From the NCBI GenBank assembly GCA_017478685.1, contig JAFVDC010000014.1, positions 1 through 14,583 on the forward strand: 14,583 nucleotides of DNA, written 5' to 3'. Every line of letters starts with the position of its first letter. Positions within the stretch are counted from its first letter, which is position 1. The DNA is from Bacteroidales bacterium (GTDB taxonomy: Bacteria > Bacteroidota > Bacteroidia > Bacteroidales > UBA932). Both the position numbers and the translations under genes were made by a program. Shown one piece after another: positions 7,136 to 14,375 of this stretch. Below the pieces are notes generated by a model, which did no database searches, was not told the DNA's origin, and saw only the letters and a program-made list of their open reading frames with translations.

Positions 7136-7975
7136 CTAGTCCTCCATGATTACACGGCCGTCGGCCTTGGCTTCAATAATCTCTCCCTTTGCTTCCATGC
7201 CCTTCACATACCACAGCATCACCTCTTTCAAAAGGACGGTGGAAAGGGTCACGTCTTCGGCCAGGGCGCCTATATTCAGTTTGTCTCCGCCATCAAGAAG
7301 GAAATCGATGGTGGTGACATTGTAGACCTTCTTGGGGTCTATGGGCTTTCCGCCCACGAGGGCGCTTTCAAGCTTATGGGCCTTTACCCTCACGGTGGTC
7401 CCTGAGGTAGCCTGGAAGGCCTTTGTCCCGGCAAGCTGCTCCAAAAGGGCGGTCAGGTTCTCCCCCTTCATCTTCACATGGCTGACATAGTTCTTGAAGG
7501 GGAACATGGAAGAGATGTCCTCCATGGTAATGGCGCCCTTTGGAAGAGGTACGCGGATGCCGCCGAAATTGGTGACGGCAAAATCCATGGGCACGCCGAA
7601 AAGCTCAGAGCCATAGGCCCTGAGGGCATCGGCAAAGAGGTTTCCAAGAGGAAGGTCGGGGTCCGTGCGTAGGTTTGCGTACTCCCCCGCACTGTGGCCG
7701 ATGACGGTTTTGAGCGCCGTAAAATGGGGCTGCACCTCCATAAGGGCGGCGGCAACCTCCGCCACGGCTGAATCTTCGGTGTACCTGACACCTGAAGGGG
7801 TGATGTAGGTATCGTCCTCAAAAGTACCAAGGGCGGTATCCACATTCTCAAGCGTAACCGCCTGCGCGCCAACCCTATGGCCATCCATGGGGACGGAGCG
7901 CCACTCCATCTGGGGAGCGCAGGACGCCACGGCGGCAGCCGCGGCAAGCAGCATGATTACTTCATTTTTAACCAT
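7136..7975 (-). CDS. 5'-nucleotidase C-terminal domain lipoprotein
   Basis: 279 residues with signal peptide and lipobox AVASC (Cys19). This is the substrate-recognition domain of the 5'-nucleotidase family: LPLGNLFADALR, then VTNFGGIRVPLPKGAIT (R141 corresponds to the phosphate-binding Arg), FPFKN (F160, the base-stacking loop usually PFGN), and DFLLDGGD (F225, D231), which with the other Phe sandwiches the base in UshA. The metallophosphatase half is missing and is encoded by the next gene downstream, so the usual N-to-C domain order is reversed at gene level. A simple stop codon in a fused gene therefore cannot explain the arrangement. The ATG at 7975 overlaps the permease gene by 19 bp. 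An internal Met8, 2 bp past the permease stop, is possible, but it would remove the only lysine of the signal peptide, so I keep the longer form. The protein could bind nucleotides without its partner. Confidence 0.87.
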   Translation of the reverse strand: MVKNEVIMLLAAAAAVASCAPQMEWRSVPMDGHRVGAQAVTLENVDTALGTFEDDTYITPSGVRYTEDSAVAEVAAALMEVQPHFTALKTVIGHSAGEYANLRTDPDLPLGNLFADALRAYGSELFGVPMDFAVTNFGGIRVPLPKGAITMEDISSMFPFKNYVSHVKMKGENLTALLEQLAGTKAFQATSGTTVRVKAHKLESALVGGKPIDPKKVYNVTTIDFLLDGGDKLNIGALAEDVTLSTVLLKEVMLWYVKGMEAKGEIIEAKADGRVIMED

Positions 7976-9366
7976 TTCCAGAGGTCTTTAAAGGTTGATT
8001 TCTTGCCGTACATAAGAATACCCACCTTATAGATTTTGGCCGATGCCCAGGCACACACCACGAAGGTTGCAACAAGGAGCACCATGGAAAGCGCAAGTTC
8101 CCAGCCGGGTACGCCGAAAGGAATGCGCGCCAGCATCACTATAGGCGAAGTGAAAGGGATCATCGAGCCCCAGAACACAAGCTGGCTGTCCGGAGCCTTG
8201 AAAGCATAGATGGCTATGAAGAAGCCCAGCATCAGGGGTATGGTAACCGGAATCTGGAGTTGGGAGGTGTCGCCCTCGTTTTCACCGGCAGAGCCAATTG
8301 CGGCAAACAGCGATGCATAGAGCAGGTAGCCGAAGATGAAGTACACCAGGAACGCGAAGAGAATCTGGCCAAGGTTCAGGTTCCCAAGGGTACTCATTAT
8401 AACGCCCATTCCCGAAGGTTCATTAGCCGCAACAGCCGTAGTGTCAGAGGCCGCCGGAAGTGCCTGCTCCAGTGAAATCTCTCCGGGATGGAGGCCTTCA
8501 GGGGCAGCCATCTGCTGCATCATTTCCGTAGTGGCGTCGTCCTGCATCATGCCCATGATCTTGTCCTTGCCGATGATGCCGCCGGCTATCCCAAGAATTA
8601 CGCCCGTCAGGAGTATCCACAGTACAAACTGCGTAAGGGCCACAAGGGCTACGCCAAGGATTTTGCCGAACATGAGTTCCGTAGCCTTCACGGAAGACAC
8701 CAGGACCTCTACCACGCGCGAACTCTTTTCCTCTATGACAGAGCTCATGACCATGCCTGAGAACAGGGCTATGAACATGTACAGAGCCATTCCAAGAATC
8801 ATGGAAATGGCCATGTAAACGCCTGACTCCGAAATCTTTTCCTCTCCGGTATCGGAAATAGTGTAACTGTGCACATGCACATTGGAGTGCACGCTGTGCA
8901 TGATTTCCTCAAGATTCTCAATGCCGTAGGAATCTATGCGGTAGGCCTCCACGGCGTCGTTGATCTTGCCTTCAATGCTGCTGGAAGAATCCATGCCCAG
9001 CGGCTTTACGGAATAGGTATCGGCGGTAACGGTTTTGGCGGCCGAATCCAGCGGGGAAATGGTAAGGAGGATATCTATGCCCGCCGCTCCGAGGTCGGCC
9101 TTGATGGCCTCTACGTCGGCATCGGCGCCCAAATCCTTGTAGGCAAGGACTTCTCCGCTCTGAAGGTAGGGCATCACTATCCCTGAATTGTCCACTACGC
9201 CAACCTGCTTGGCCTCCTCCTTGGTGCCGTACATGATGAGCGACGGCAGAATGGCGATTCCCGCAAAAAGGAGCGGGGTAAGGAAGGTGATAAGGAGGAA
9301 ACTCTTTTTCTTGACCTTGTTAAGGTACTCCCTTTCAATGACAATGCCTAATTTCCTGAGATTCAT
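7957..9366 (-). CDS. ABC-2 type exporter permease (NatB-like)
   Basis: 469 residues. There is a cytoplasmic basic N-terminus (REYLNKVKKKSF), TM1 at ~24-45, then an extracytoplasmic domain of about 140 residues (45-183). Further membrane segments lie at ~184-208, 235-262, 333-358, 372-389 and 424-444, with a hydrophobic IPFTSPIVML stretch near 403-412. The cytoplasmic signature EEKSSRVVEVLVSSVKATELMFGKILG (residues 212-238) is typical of ABC-2 permeases of the NatB/ABC2_membrane_3 type. A Met-rich and acidic loop (about 266-325, including MGMM and EMMQQM) separates TM3 and TM4. It probably dimerises and, with the ATPase encoded 3 bp upstream, exports an unknown substrate (ions, peptides or lipids; the sequence does not say which). 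The start ATG is well placed and gives the family's usual N-terminus. It is followed by the 5'-nucleotidase genes, with a 19-bp overlap, but no functional tie is evident. Confidence 0.88.
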   Translation of the reverse strand: MNLRKLGIVIEREYLNKVKKKSFLLITFLTPLLFAGIAILPSLIMYGTKEEAKQVGVVDNSGIVMPYLQSGEVLAYKDLGADADVEAIKADLGAAGIDILLTISPLDSAAKTVTADTYSVKPLGMDSSSSIEGKINDAVEAYRIDSYGIENLEEIMHSVHSNVHVHSYTISDTGEEKISESGVYMAISMILGMALYMFIALFSGMVMSSVIEEKSSRVVEVLVSSVKATELMFGKILGVALVALTQFVLWILLTGVILGIAGGIIGKDKIMGMMQDDATTEMMQQMAAPEGLHPGEISLEQALPAASDTTAVAANEPSGMGVIMSTLGNLNLGQILFAFLVYFIFGYLLYASLFAAIGSAGENEGDTSQLQIPVTIPLMLGFFIAIYAFKAPDSQLVFWGSMIPFTSPIVMLARIPFGVPGWELALSMVLLVATFVVCAWASAKIYKVGILMYGKKSTFKDLWKWLKMK

Positions 9367-9369
9367 ATG

Positions 9370-10224
9370 CTAGCCCTCCTGAGTTACAAGTTTGATGAAA
9401 ATGTCGTTCATGCGCGGAATAACCTCCTTGAAGGAGTTGATGGTGACGCCCTGGCCTATCAGTTCCGTGAGTTTTGCGTTGACGTCCGGGCGGGCCACCA
9501 CGATTGTCTTGCGGTCCAGGGTGGAGTCCGTGTACTCGATCTCCACATTGTCCTCACCGTGCTGCCGGCGGATTTCGTCCGTGCCTCCGGTAACAACCAG
9601 ACGGGCCTTGTTTATGAGGGCGATGTTGTCGCAGAGGGCCTCCACGCTTTCCATGTTGTGCGTGGAAAGGATGATGGTGGCGCCTTCATCCTTGAGCCGA
9701 AGGATCTCCGTGCGGATGATCTCCGCGTTTACGGGGTCGAAGCCGGAGAAAGGCTCGTCAAGGATCATGAGTGAAGGCTTGTGGACAACAGTTGTAATGA
9801 ACTGAAGTTTCTGGGCCATGCCCTTTGAGAGTTCCTCAACCTTCTTGTTCCACCAGTCGGCAATGTCAAAGCGCACGAACCACTTCTTGAGCTCCTGGGC
9901 GGCTTCGCGGGAACTCATTCCCTTGAGCTGGGCAAGGTACATGCACTGGTCTCCGACCTTCATCTTGCGGTAGAGGCCGCGTTCTTCCGGGAGATAGCCT
10001 ATTTTGGAAACGTCTTCTTCCGTAATGGGATGGCCCTGGAAGAGGATTTCTCCGCTGCCGGGGATGGTGATGCGGTTGATGATGCGGATAAGGGTGCTCT
10101 TTCCGGCACCGTTCGGCCCAAGCAGGCCGAAAATCTTGCCTTCAGGGATTTCCAGCGACACATTGTCCAGTGCCACTTTTTCCCCGAAGCTTTTGCTTAT
10201 GTTCCTGACTTCAATGATTGACAT
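9370..10224 (-). CDS. ABC transporter ATP-binding protein (NatA-like exporter ATPase)
   Basis: 284 residues with a complete nucleotide-binding domain: Walker A GPNGAGKS (G36-S43, K42), the Q-loop region in the NatA-type form IGYLPEERGLYRKM (75-88, where a Pro-Glu-Glu-Arg replaces the usual Q environment), ABC signature LSKGM (132-136), Walker B LMILDE (152-157, catalytic E157), D-loop GFDP, and H-loop H189 in STHNME. About 75 C-terminal residues form the accessory domain usual in this exporter group. It is cytosolic and powers the permease encoded 3 bp downstream. It lies 7 bp after holA, so it is probably expressed from the same transcript. The substrate cannot be read from the sequence. Confidence 0.92.
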   Translation of the reverse strand: MSIIEVRNISKSFGEKVALDNVSLEIPEGKIFGLLGPNGAGKSTLIRIINRITIPGSGEILFQGHPITEEDVSKIGYLPEERGLYRKMKVGDQCMYLAQLKGMSSREAAQELKKWFVRFDIADWWNKKVEELSKGMAQKLQFITTVVHKPSLMILDEPFSGFDPVNAEIIRTEILRLKDEGATIILSTHNMESVEALCDNIALINKARLVVTGGTDEIRRQHGEDNVEIEYTDSTLDRKTIVVARPDVNAKLTELIGQGVTINSFKEVIPRMNDIFIKLVTQEG

Positions 10225-10231
10225 CGTTTTT

Positions 10232-11269
10232 CTATGATAGGATTTTTGCTACTAACTCTGTTAAAAGATCCGCTGGGGTTGCCTCTCCGGAATCTCCGCC
10301 CTTTCCCTTGTAGTCATATTCGGCAAGGAGGGAGATCACTGCCTGGCAGCGCTGAAGAGGGTAATTCCTTACGGCGGCGTCGTATTCCTTCAGGAAATAC
10401 GGGTTTACTCCAAGTACCTTGGCCACATCCCCCTGTGAGGGGCGTGAAGGCAGCAAGGCGTGATACTTCAGTATGCGGCTGAAATGCGTGAACAGCGGAG
10501 CCACGGCCATTGGAAGCATGAAACGGGGCTGTTCCCCGATATGCGAGGCAATTGTAAGGGCGCGTGCGTTTTCCCTGTAACTGAGGCATTTAGTGAGTTC
10601 GAAGATGGAGAACTGGCGGCTTATCCCTATGTTTTTCTCTATGTCTTCGGCCGAAATTTCCTGAACCCCTTCAGGAAGGTTTTTAAGGAGTTTGTCCGTT
10701 TCTACGGCAATCTTTCCAAGGTCCGTGCCGGCGCTTTCGGCAAGAAGCGCGGCTGCCTCCGGGTGAATCCTGAGCCCCCTGCCGCCATAGTAATCCTGTA
10801 TCCAGCGCGGGACCTCGTAATCCCTGAGGGCGGGAGAATCCACCACCACGCCGGTTTTGAGGACGCTCTTGTAGAGGGCCTTGCGTTTGTCCGCGGACGC
10901 CCCGTGCATGAGGATTACAAGAACGGTGGAATCCAGCGGCTGCTGGCAGTACACGGCAAGTTCCTCAAGGGATTTCATCTGCTGGGCCTCTTTTACCACA
11001 ACCAGCTGGCGCTCTGCCATCATTGGGAAGCGGCGGGCGGCGGTGATTACGGTTTCGGCGTCTACGTCGGAGCCGTAGCACACGGTCTGGTTGAAATCCT
11101 TTTCCCATTCCTGGAGGCAATTGTCCAGGATGGCGTCACATACAAGGTCCGGGTAATAAGGCTCATCTCCCATGAGCAGATATACATACTTGAAGATGCC
11201 GCTACGGACATCTTCAAGTATGTTTTTGACCTGTCTGTCGGTCTCTATGTAGCCCTTGGCGGCCGCCAC
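10232..11269 (-). CDS. holA: DNA polymerase III subunit delta
   Basis: 345 residues, the normal length for delta. Delta opens the sliding clamp as part of the clamp loader. Features that fit the family: the N-terminal VYLLMGDEPYYPDLVCDAI (the 'Yll.G.E.fli' element), FPMMAERQLVVVKEAQ (the conserved 'P.f..rrlV.v..a' clamp-binding region), SADKRKALYKSV, RWIQDYY, the ALLAESAGTDLGKIAVETDKL helix pair, and the C-terminal collar sequence SIFELTKCLSYRENARAL and LGVNPYFLKEYDAAVRNY. The start is GTG at 11267-11269, sharing one base with the hpf stop (TAGTG), so translation is probably coupled to hpf. A 40-nt near-perfect hairpin lies within codons 16-29. It is essential and housekeeping; the gene following it encodes an ABC exporter ATPase. 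Confidence 0.93.
   Translation of the reverse strand: MAAAKGYIETDRQVKNILEDVRSGIFKYVYLLMGDEPYYPDLVCDAILDNCLQEWEKDFNQTVCYGSDVDAETVITAARRFPMMAERQLVVVKEAQQMKSLEELAVYCQQPLDSTVLVILMHGASADKRKALYKSVLKTGVVVDSPALRDYEVPRWIQDYYGGRGLRIHPEAAALLAESAGTDLGKIAVETDKLLKNLPEGVQEISAEDIEKNIGISRQFSIFELTKCLSYRENARALTIASHIGEQPRFMLPMAVAPLFTHFSRILKYHALLPSRPSQGDVAKVLGVNPYFLKEYDAAVRNYPLQRCQAVISLLAEYDYKGKGGDSGEATPADLLTELVAKILS
11184..11223. other. 40-nt near-perfect inverted repeat inside the 5' part of holA
   Basis: The arms ACATACTTGAAGATG and CATCTTCAAGTATGT are perfectly complementary over 15 bp. The 10-nt centre (CCGCTACGGA on the + strand) can pair three more bases (CCG with CGG), leaving a one-base bulge and a 3-nt loop. 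In the holA mRNA it lies 46 nt after the GTG start, in codons ~16-29. On the + strand the hairpin is followed by TTTTT, like an intrinsic terminator, but no + strand gene is there. The structure is seen; any regulatory role is inference. Confidence 0.6.
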
Positions 11270-11559
11270 TATTTGGAGAATTTCTTTTCCTTGGCACGTA
11301 CAATACGCTCCTTGAGGGCGTCTGCGGCGTCTGTTACCGCTTCTTCGAATGTACGGGCCTGGCGTTCTACCATGAGATCCTCACCGGGGAAGCGGGTCTG
11401 AAGCTTGACGCACTTGTTTTCGGCGTCTGGAAGAAGTGACAGGGTGACGTCAATGTCTCCTAAATTGTCGAAGAACTTCTCTACTTTTTCAACTTTCTTC
11501 TGAATGAAGTCCAGCAGCTTCTCGTCTGCGTCGAACTTGAGGGACTTAACGTTAATCAT
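11269..11559 (-). CDS. hpf: Ribosome hibernation promoting factor, short form
   Basis: 96 residues, the size of short HPF/YfiA proteins; the dimerisation domain of long HPF is absent. The sequence has the beta-alpha-beta-beta-beta-alpha pattern: VKSLKFDADEKLLDFIQKKVEKVEKFF, then IDVTLSLLPD, KCVKLQTRFPG, LMVERQARTFEEAVTDAADALKERIVRAKEK. Basic residues on the helices fit ribosome binding near the mRNA and tRNA sites, stabilising idle ribosomes in stationary phase. It starts inside the end of the XerC-like gene (8-bp overlap, ATGATTAA) and its stop shares a base with the holA start. The XerC-hpf pairing is a familiar Bacteroidetes gene order, which supports both calls. Confidence 0.92.
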   Translation of the reverse strand: MINVKSLKFDADEKLLDFIQKKVEKVEKFFDNLGDIDVTLSLLPDAENKCVKLQTRFPGEDLMVERQARTFEEAVTDAADALKERIVRAKEKKFSK

Positions 11560-12499
11560 GATTACCTTTGTTTTTTGCCCTTGGGTGGGCGATTAAATAT
11601 TGTTGTCTCAGCCGCGAGACCGAATTGTGGGTATAGACCTGAGTGGCGGCAAGGTTTGCGTGGCCGAGCATCTCCTTGATTGAGTTGAGGTCTGCGCCTT
11701 CCTGCAAAAGTGCAGTTGCCAGGCTGTTCCTCAGGACATGGGGGGATTTCCTCCCGGTGATGCCGTAGCCGTCAAGTTCCTGTTTTACCGTCCTGTCCAC
11801 GTATGCGGGATAAAGGGCCTTCCCTTTTTCCGTTACAAGCAGTGGACTGTCCGGGCCCGTACCGGCGGTGGTCTTGCTAGCTGCTTTCAAATATAGTGAA
11901 ATTTCCTCAGTTAATGAAGGAATGAGGGGAATTTCTCTCATTTTGTCTCCCTTTCCCACCACGCGGAGCGTACCGCGGGAAAAGTCCACGCTGCTTCTTG
12001 TAAGGGAGAGGAGTTCGGCCCGGCGGATTCCGGTGGAATAGAGAATGCTCACAATGAGTCTCCTGAGACGCCTGCGGTAAAGTTCGGCAAAGAGTTTGGC
12101 ATCGGGATCCAGGCCTTCAAGCAGTTCCAGTTCATCCTCCCCCGCCGCATGGGCGGTTTCCCGGAGGTATTCGTCCATGCTGCTTTCACGGTAATACTCC
12201 GGCAGGCGTTTGTCGGTTTTGGGCCTTTTCACCGTCCTGACGGGATTGGACGGCAGTTTTCCGTTTTTCACAAGATAGGCGCAGTACCCGCTTAGGGCGC
12301 TCATCTGGAGATGTACGGTACGCGGAGAATAGCCGGAACCGATGAGATGGGCTTCGTACTCCCTTATCCTGGAAGGAATGAGTTCAGGCTCTCCCCCGCA
12401 CCATTCGGCAAATCCCTCTAGGGCGCGCCTGTAGAGGTCCTGTGTCCGTGGAGAGTACCGGCGTACGCCGGCAATATAGTCTATGTATCTGTCAATCAT
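11552..12499 (-). CDS. xerC: Tyrosine recombinase, XerC-like
   Basis: 315 residues. An N-terminal SAM-like DNA-binding domain (~1-90: YSPRTQDLYRRALEGF, YSPRTVHLQMSALSGY) is followed by a catalytic domain with every active-site residue: R159 (TGIRRAELL), K183 (VVGKGDKMR), H254 and R257 (SPHVLRNSLAT), H280 (LGHANL) and the nucleophile Y289 (TQVYTHNS). A charged insert at ~100-145 separates the domains, which I recall from Bacteroidetes Xer proteins. No att sites or phage genes lie nearby, and it is embedded in a housekeeping run next to hpf. It is therefore most likely a chromosomal Xer recombinase for dimer resolution at dif rather than an integrase of a mobile element. No dif site is apparent in the window. 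It overlaps the cca stop by 8 bp (ATGATTGA). Confidence 0.88.
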   Translation of the reverse strand: MIDRYIDYIAGVRRYSPRTQDLYRRALEGFAEWCGGEPELIPSRIREYEAHLIGSGYSPRTVHLQMSALSGYCAYLVKNGKLPSNPVRTVKRPKTDKRLPEYYRESSMDEYLRETAHAAGEDELELLEGLDPDAKLFAELYRRRLRRLIVSILYSTGIRRAELLSLTRSSVDFSRGTLRVVGKGDKMREIPLIPSLTEEISLYLKAASKTTAGTGPDSPLLVTEKGKALYPAYVDRTVKQELDGYGITGRKSPHVLRNSLATALLQEGADLNSIKEMLGHANLAATQVYTHNSVSRLRQQYLIAHPRAKNKGNHD

Positions 12500-13925
12500 G
12501 GGGATACAGGCCCATTTGGGCGGCTTTTTCCCTCATGAAGGCATCGGCGGCCTCAAAAGTATAGGGAATCTCTCCGTCAAGGATGGCTTCCTTGACCATG
12601 TCCTTGAGCTGGCCGATAGTGTTGCAGGGGCTTATGCCGAAAAGCTGCATTATATAGTCCCCGGTGATGGGGTTCTTCCAATTGCGGATTTCGTCCTTGG
12701 CCTCGACTTCGGCCATCTTAGCCTTCACAAGTTCAAAGTTCCGGCGAAGGCGCGCAACCTTGGCGGGGTTCTTGGAGGTGATGTCCGCGTTGCAAAGGAG
12801 CATTAGGTCGTCGATGTCTTCGCCGGCATCAAAAAGGAGCCTTCTCACCGCGCTGTCGGTGACTTCGTCGTCTACAAGGGCGATGGGTCTCAGGTGAAGC
12901 CCCACGAGTTTCTGGACATACTTCATCTTCTCGTTGAGGGGCATTTTCAGGGACTTGAAAATCTGGGGCACCATGCGCGCGCCAATTACCTCGTGGCCGT
13001 GGAAAGTCCAGCCCTGGCCCGGGGAGTAGCGCTTGCTGGCAGGCTTGCCGATATCGTGAAGAAGCGCCGCCCAGTGAAGCCACAGGGACGGTTCCCTGCC
13101 CTCCTCCTTTTCAAATGCAACCACGTTGTCAAGCACCTCAAGGGTGTGGGAGAAGTTTTCCTTGTGCCCTTTGCCATCCACGGTTTCCGTTCCCTTGAGC
13201 CTCGAAAGTTCCGGAAGGAACTGCTCCAGGAGGCCGGTTTCGTCCATAAGACGGAATGCCACGGAAGGCTTCCCGGTAAGGAGCATCTTGTCAAGTTCCT
13301 CCACTATCCTTTCACGGGAGAGTATCTTGAGGCGCCCGTTCATCCGCTTCATGGCCTCAATGGATTCCGGGACAATCTTAAAGCCAAGCCTTGTGGCAAA
13401 ACGGATGGCGCGGAGCATCCTCAGGGGGTCGTCGGAATAAGTTTGCTCTGGGTCAAGAGGGGTGCGGATAATTCCCGCGGCAAGGTCTTTTATGCCGCCG
13501 AAAGGGTCTACAAGTGCGCCGAAGTCCTCTTCCTGGAGGGAAAAGGCCATGGCGTTTATGGTGAAATCCCGCCTTAGCTGGTCTTCCTCCAAAGTTCCGT
13601 CTTCCACAACAGGTTTGCGTGAATTGCGGTCATAGGACTCCTTGCGGGCGCCCACAAATTCCACTTCTATGCCTTTGTATTTAAGCATGGCCGTGCCGAA
13701 GTTCCGGAACACGGAAACCTTTGCCCCGCACTTCCGGGCAACGGCTTCGGCAAGGGCTATACCGGAGCCTTCCACCACTATGTCTATGTCGTCGTTGGGG
13801 ATCCCGAGGAAGCAGTCCCTCACATAACCTCCTATCACAAAAGCCCTTACGCCCAGTTCCCTGGCCGTATTCCCAACCAACTTGAATATGGCGTGGTCCA
13901 GGTAGGATCCATCTATCCTGGTCAT
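12492..13925 (-). CDS. cca: CCA tRNA nucleotidyltransferase with HD domain
   Basis: 477 residues from the ATG at 13923-13925, which overlaps the upstream stop as ATGA. A longer reading frame back to 13970 would overlap the upstream gene by 49 bp and adds a non-family N-terminus. It adds or repairs the 3'-CCA of tRNAs. Visible: VIGGYVRDCFLG (G32, G33, R36, D37), the metal-binding pair D46 and D48 (DDIDIVV), RRDFTINAMAF (~118-128), DDPLRMLRAIRFATRLGF (165-182) and RERIVEELDKML (~204-215). These define a class II nucleotidyltransferase of the poly(A) polymerase/CCA family. The C-terminal part carries an HD phosphohydrolase domain: H260 (FSHTLEV), H290-D291 (LLHDIGKP), H309 and H311, and D381 (CNADITSKN), all ligands apparently intact. 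The length fits Bacteroidetes CCA enzymes. A pure poly(A) polymerase is less likely in this clade. Confidence 0.93.
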   Translation of the reverse strand: MTRIDGSYLDHAIFKLVGNTARELGVRAFVIGGYVRDCFLGIPNDDIDIVVEGSGIALAEAVARKCGAKVSVFRNFGTAMLKYKGIEVEFVGARKESYDRNSRKPVVEDGTLEEDQLRRDFTINAMAFSLQEEDFGALVDPFGGIKDLAAGIIRTPLDPEQTYSDDPLRMLRAIRFATRLGFKIVPESIEAMKRMNGRLKILSRERIVEELDKMLLTGKPSVAFRLMDETGLLEQFLPELSRLKGTETVDGKGHKENFSHTLEVLDNVVAFEKEEGREPSLWLHWAALLHDIGKPASKRYSPGQGWTFHGHEVIGARMVPQIFKSLKMPLNEKMKYVQKLVGLHLRPIALVDDEVTDSAVRRLLFDAGEDIDDLMLLCNADITSKNPAKVARLRRNFELVKAKMAEVEAKDEIRNWKNPITGDYIMQLFGISPCNTIGQLKDMVKEAILDGEIPYTFEAADAFMREKAAQMGLYPHD

Positions 13926-14323
13926 TGCAGCATGTCCTCCCATGTAGGTGCTTTCTGTAAAAATTCCCATCCGCCGCCGGTGCGTTTGAACATGAATGTC
14001 TTGTGCCCGTTGGTGACGGCCATGTACTTCACGTCCAGTTCATTGTTGTAGCGGATGGCCTGGTCTACAACCTCCTGGTCCAGTTCAACTTCCGGCCTCT
14101 TGCATTCGACTATCATAATGGCCCTGGCGCTGCGGTCGTACACCAGGATATCAGCCCTGTAGTCCTTTGCGCCATGCCTGAACGAGACTTCGGACCCCAT
14201 CATGTACTCCGGCACTCCCATTCCTTCATGCAGAACGGAAATGAACCACTGCCGCACAGCTTCTTCCGGGGTGTTGCGCACACTCTTCCTGCGAAGCGGA
14301 TCCCATATGTAGTCTGTTTGCAT
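13922..14323 (-). CDS. Stand-alone HsdR N-terminal-like (PD-(D/E)xK) protein
   Basis: 133 residues. The sequence IWDPLRRKSVRNTPEEAVRQWF, then VSFRHGAKDYRADILVYD, IMIVECKRP, QAIRYNNEL and YMAVTNGHKTFMFK, matches the type I restriction HsdR N-terminal fold (HSDR_N_2-type). The nuclease-type core is visible: D58 in ADILVYD, then E73 and K75 in VECKRP, with E45 and the Q-A-x-R-Y element as additional conserved positions. No helicase domain and no HsdM or HsdS gene is nearby, so this is not a restriction system. Small proteins of this type occur beside housekeeping genes such as holA in many Bacteroidetes, where the function is unknown to me; a nucleic-acid repair or processing role is only a guess. 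It is the first gene of the minus-strand run and its stop overlaps the cca start (ATGA). A TAnnTTTG box sits 4 bp before the ATG. Confidence 0.82.
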   Translation of the reverse strand: MQTDYIWDPLRRKSVRNTPEEAVRQWFISVLHEGMGVPEYMMGSEVSFRHGAKDYRADILVYDRSARAIMIVECKRPEVELDQEVVDQAIRYNNELDVKYMAVTNGHKTFMFKRTGGGWEFLQKAPTWEDMLQ

Positions 14324-14327
14324 ATTG

Positions 14328-14335
14328 CAAAAATA
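14328..14335 (-). promoter_or_regulatory. Candidate Bacteroidetes -7 promoter box for the minus-strand operon
   Basis: On the minus strand the sequence reads TATTTTTG, a full match to the Bacteroidetes -7 consensus TAnnTTTG. It ends only 4 nt before the first ATG of the nine-gene run. A good -33 TTTG at the usual 19-21 nt spacing is not present; the nearest TTTG is 29 nt upstream. Transcription from this box would begin at or within a few bases of the ATG, giving a leaderless or nearly leaderless mRNA. An upstream promoter outside the window cannot be excluded. Confidence 0.4.
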
Positions 14336-14375
14336 CCATTTTTTTGCGAATAATCCTTGACAGGCAAACTCCCGT

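Noticed and set aside
10460..11401. Long + strand reading frame (about 313 codons) opposite holA and hpf
   Set aside because: It is a shadow of well-recognised genes on the other strand, with no signal, domain or start context of its own.
11552..12499. The tyrosine recombinase as evidence of an integrated mobile element
   Set aside because: It sits inside a housekeeping run beside hpf, with no att repeats, tRNA target, phage or conjugation genes, and its sequence fits chromosomal XerC.
13926..13970. N-terminal extension of the CCA enzyme to an ATG at 13970
   Set aside because: It would overlap the upstream gene by 49 bp and adds residues not expected in the family; the ATGA overlap at 13922-13925 is the better start.
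13922..14323. Type I restriction system
   Set aside because: Only an HsdR N-terminal-like domain is present; helicase, methylase and specificity genes are absent.
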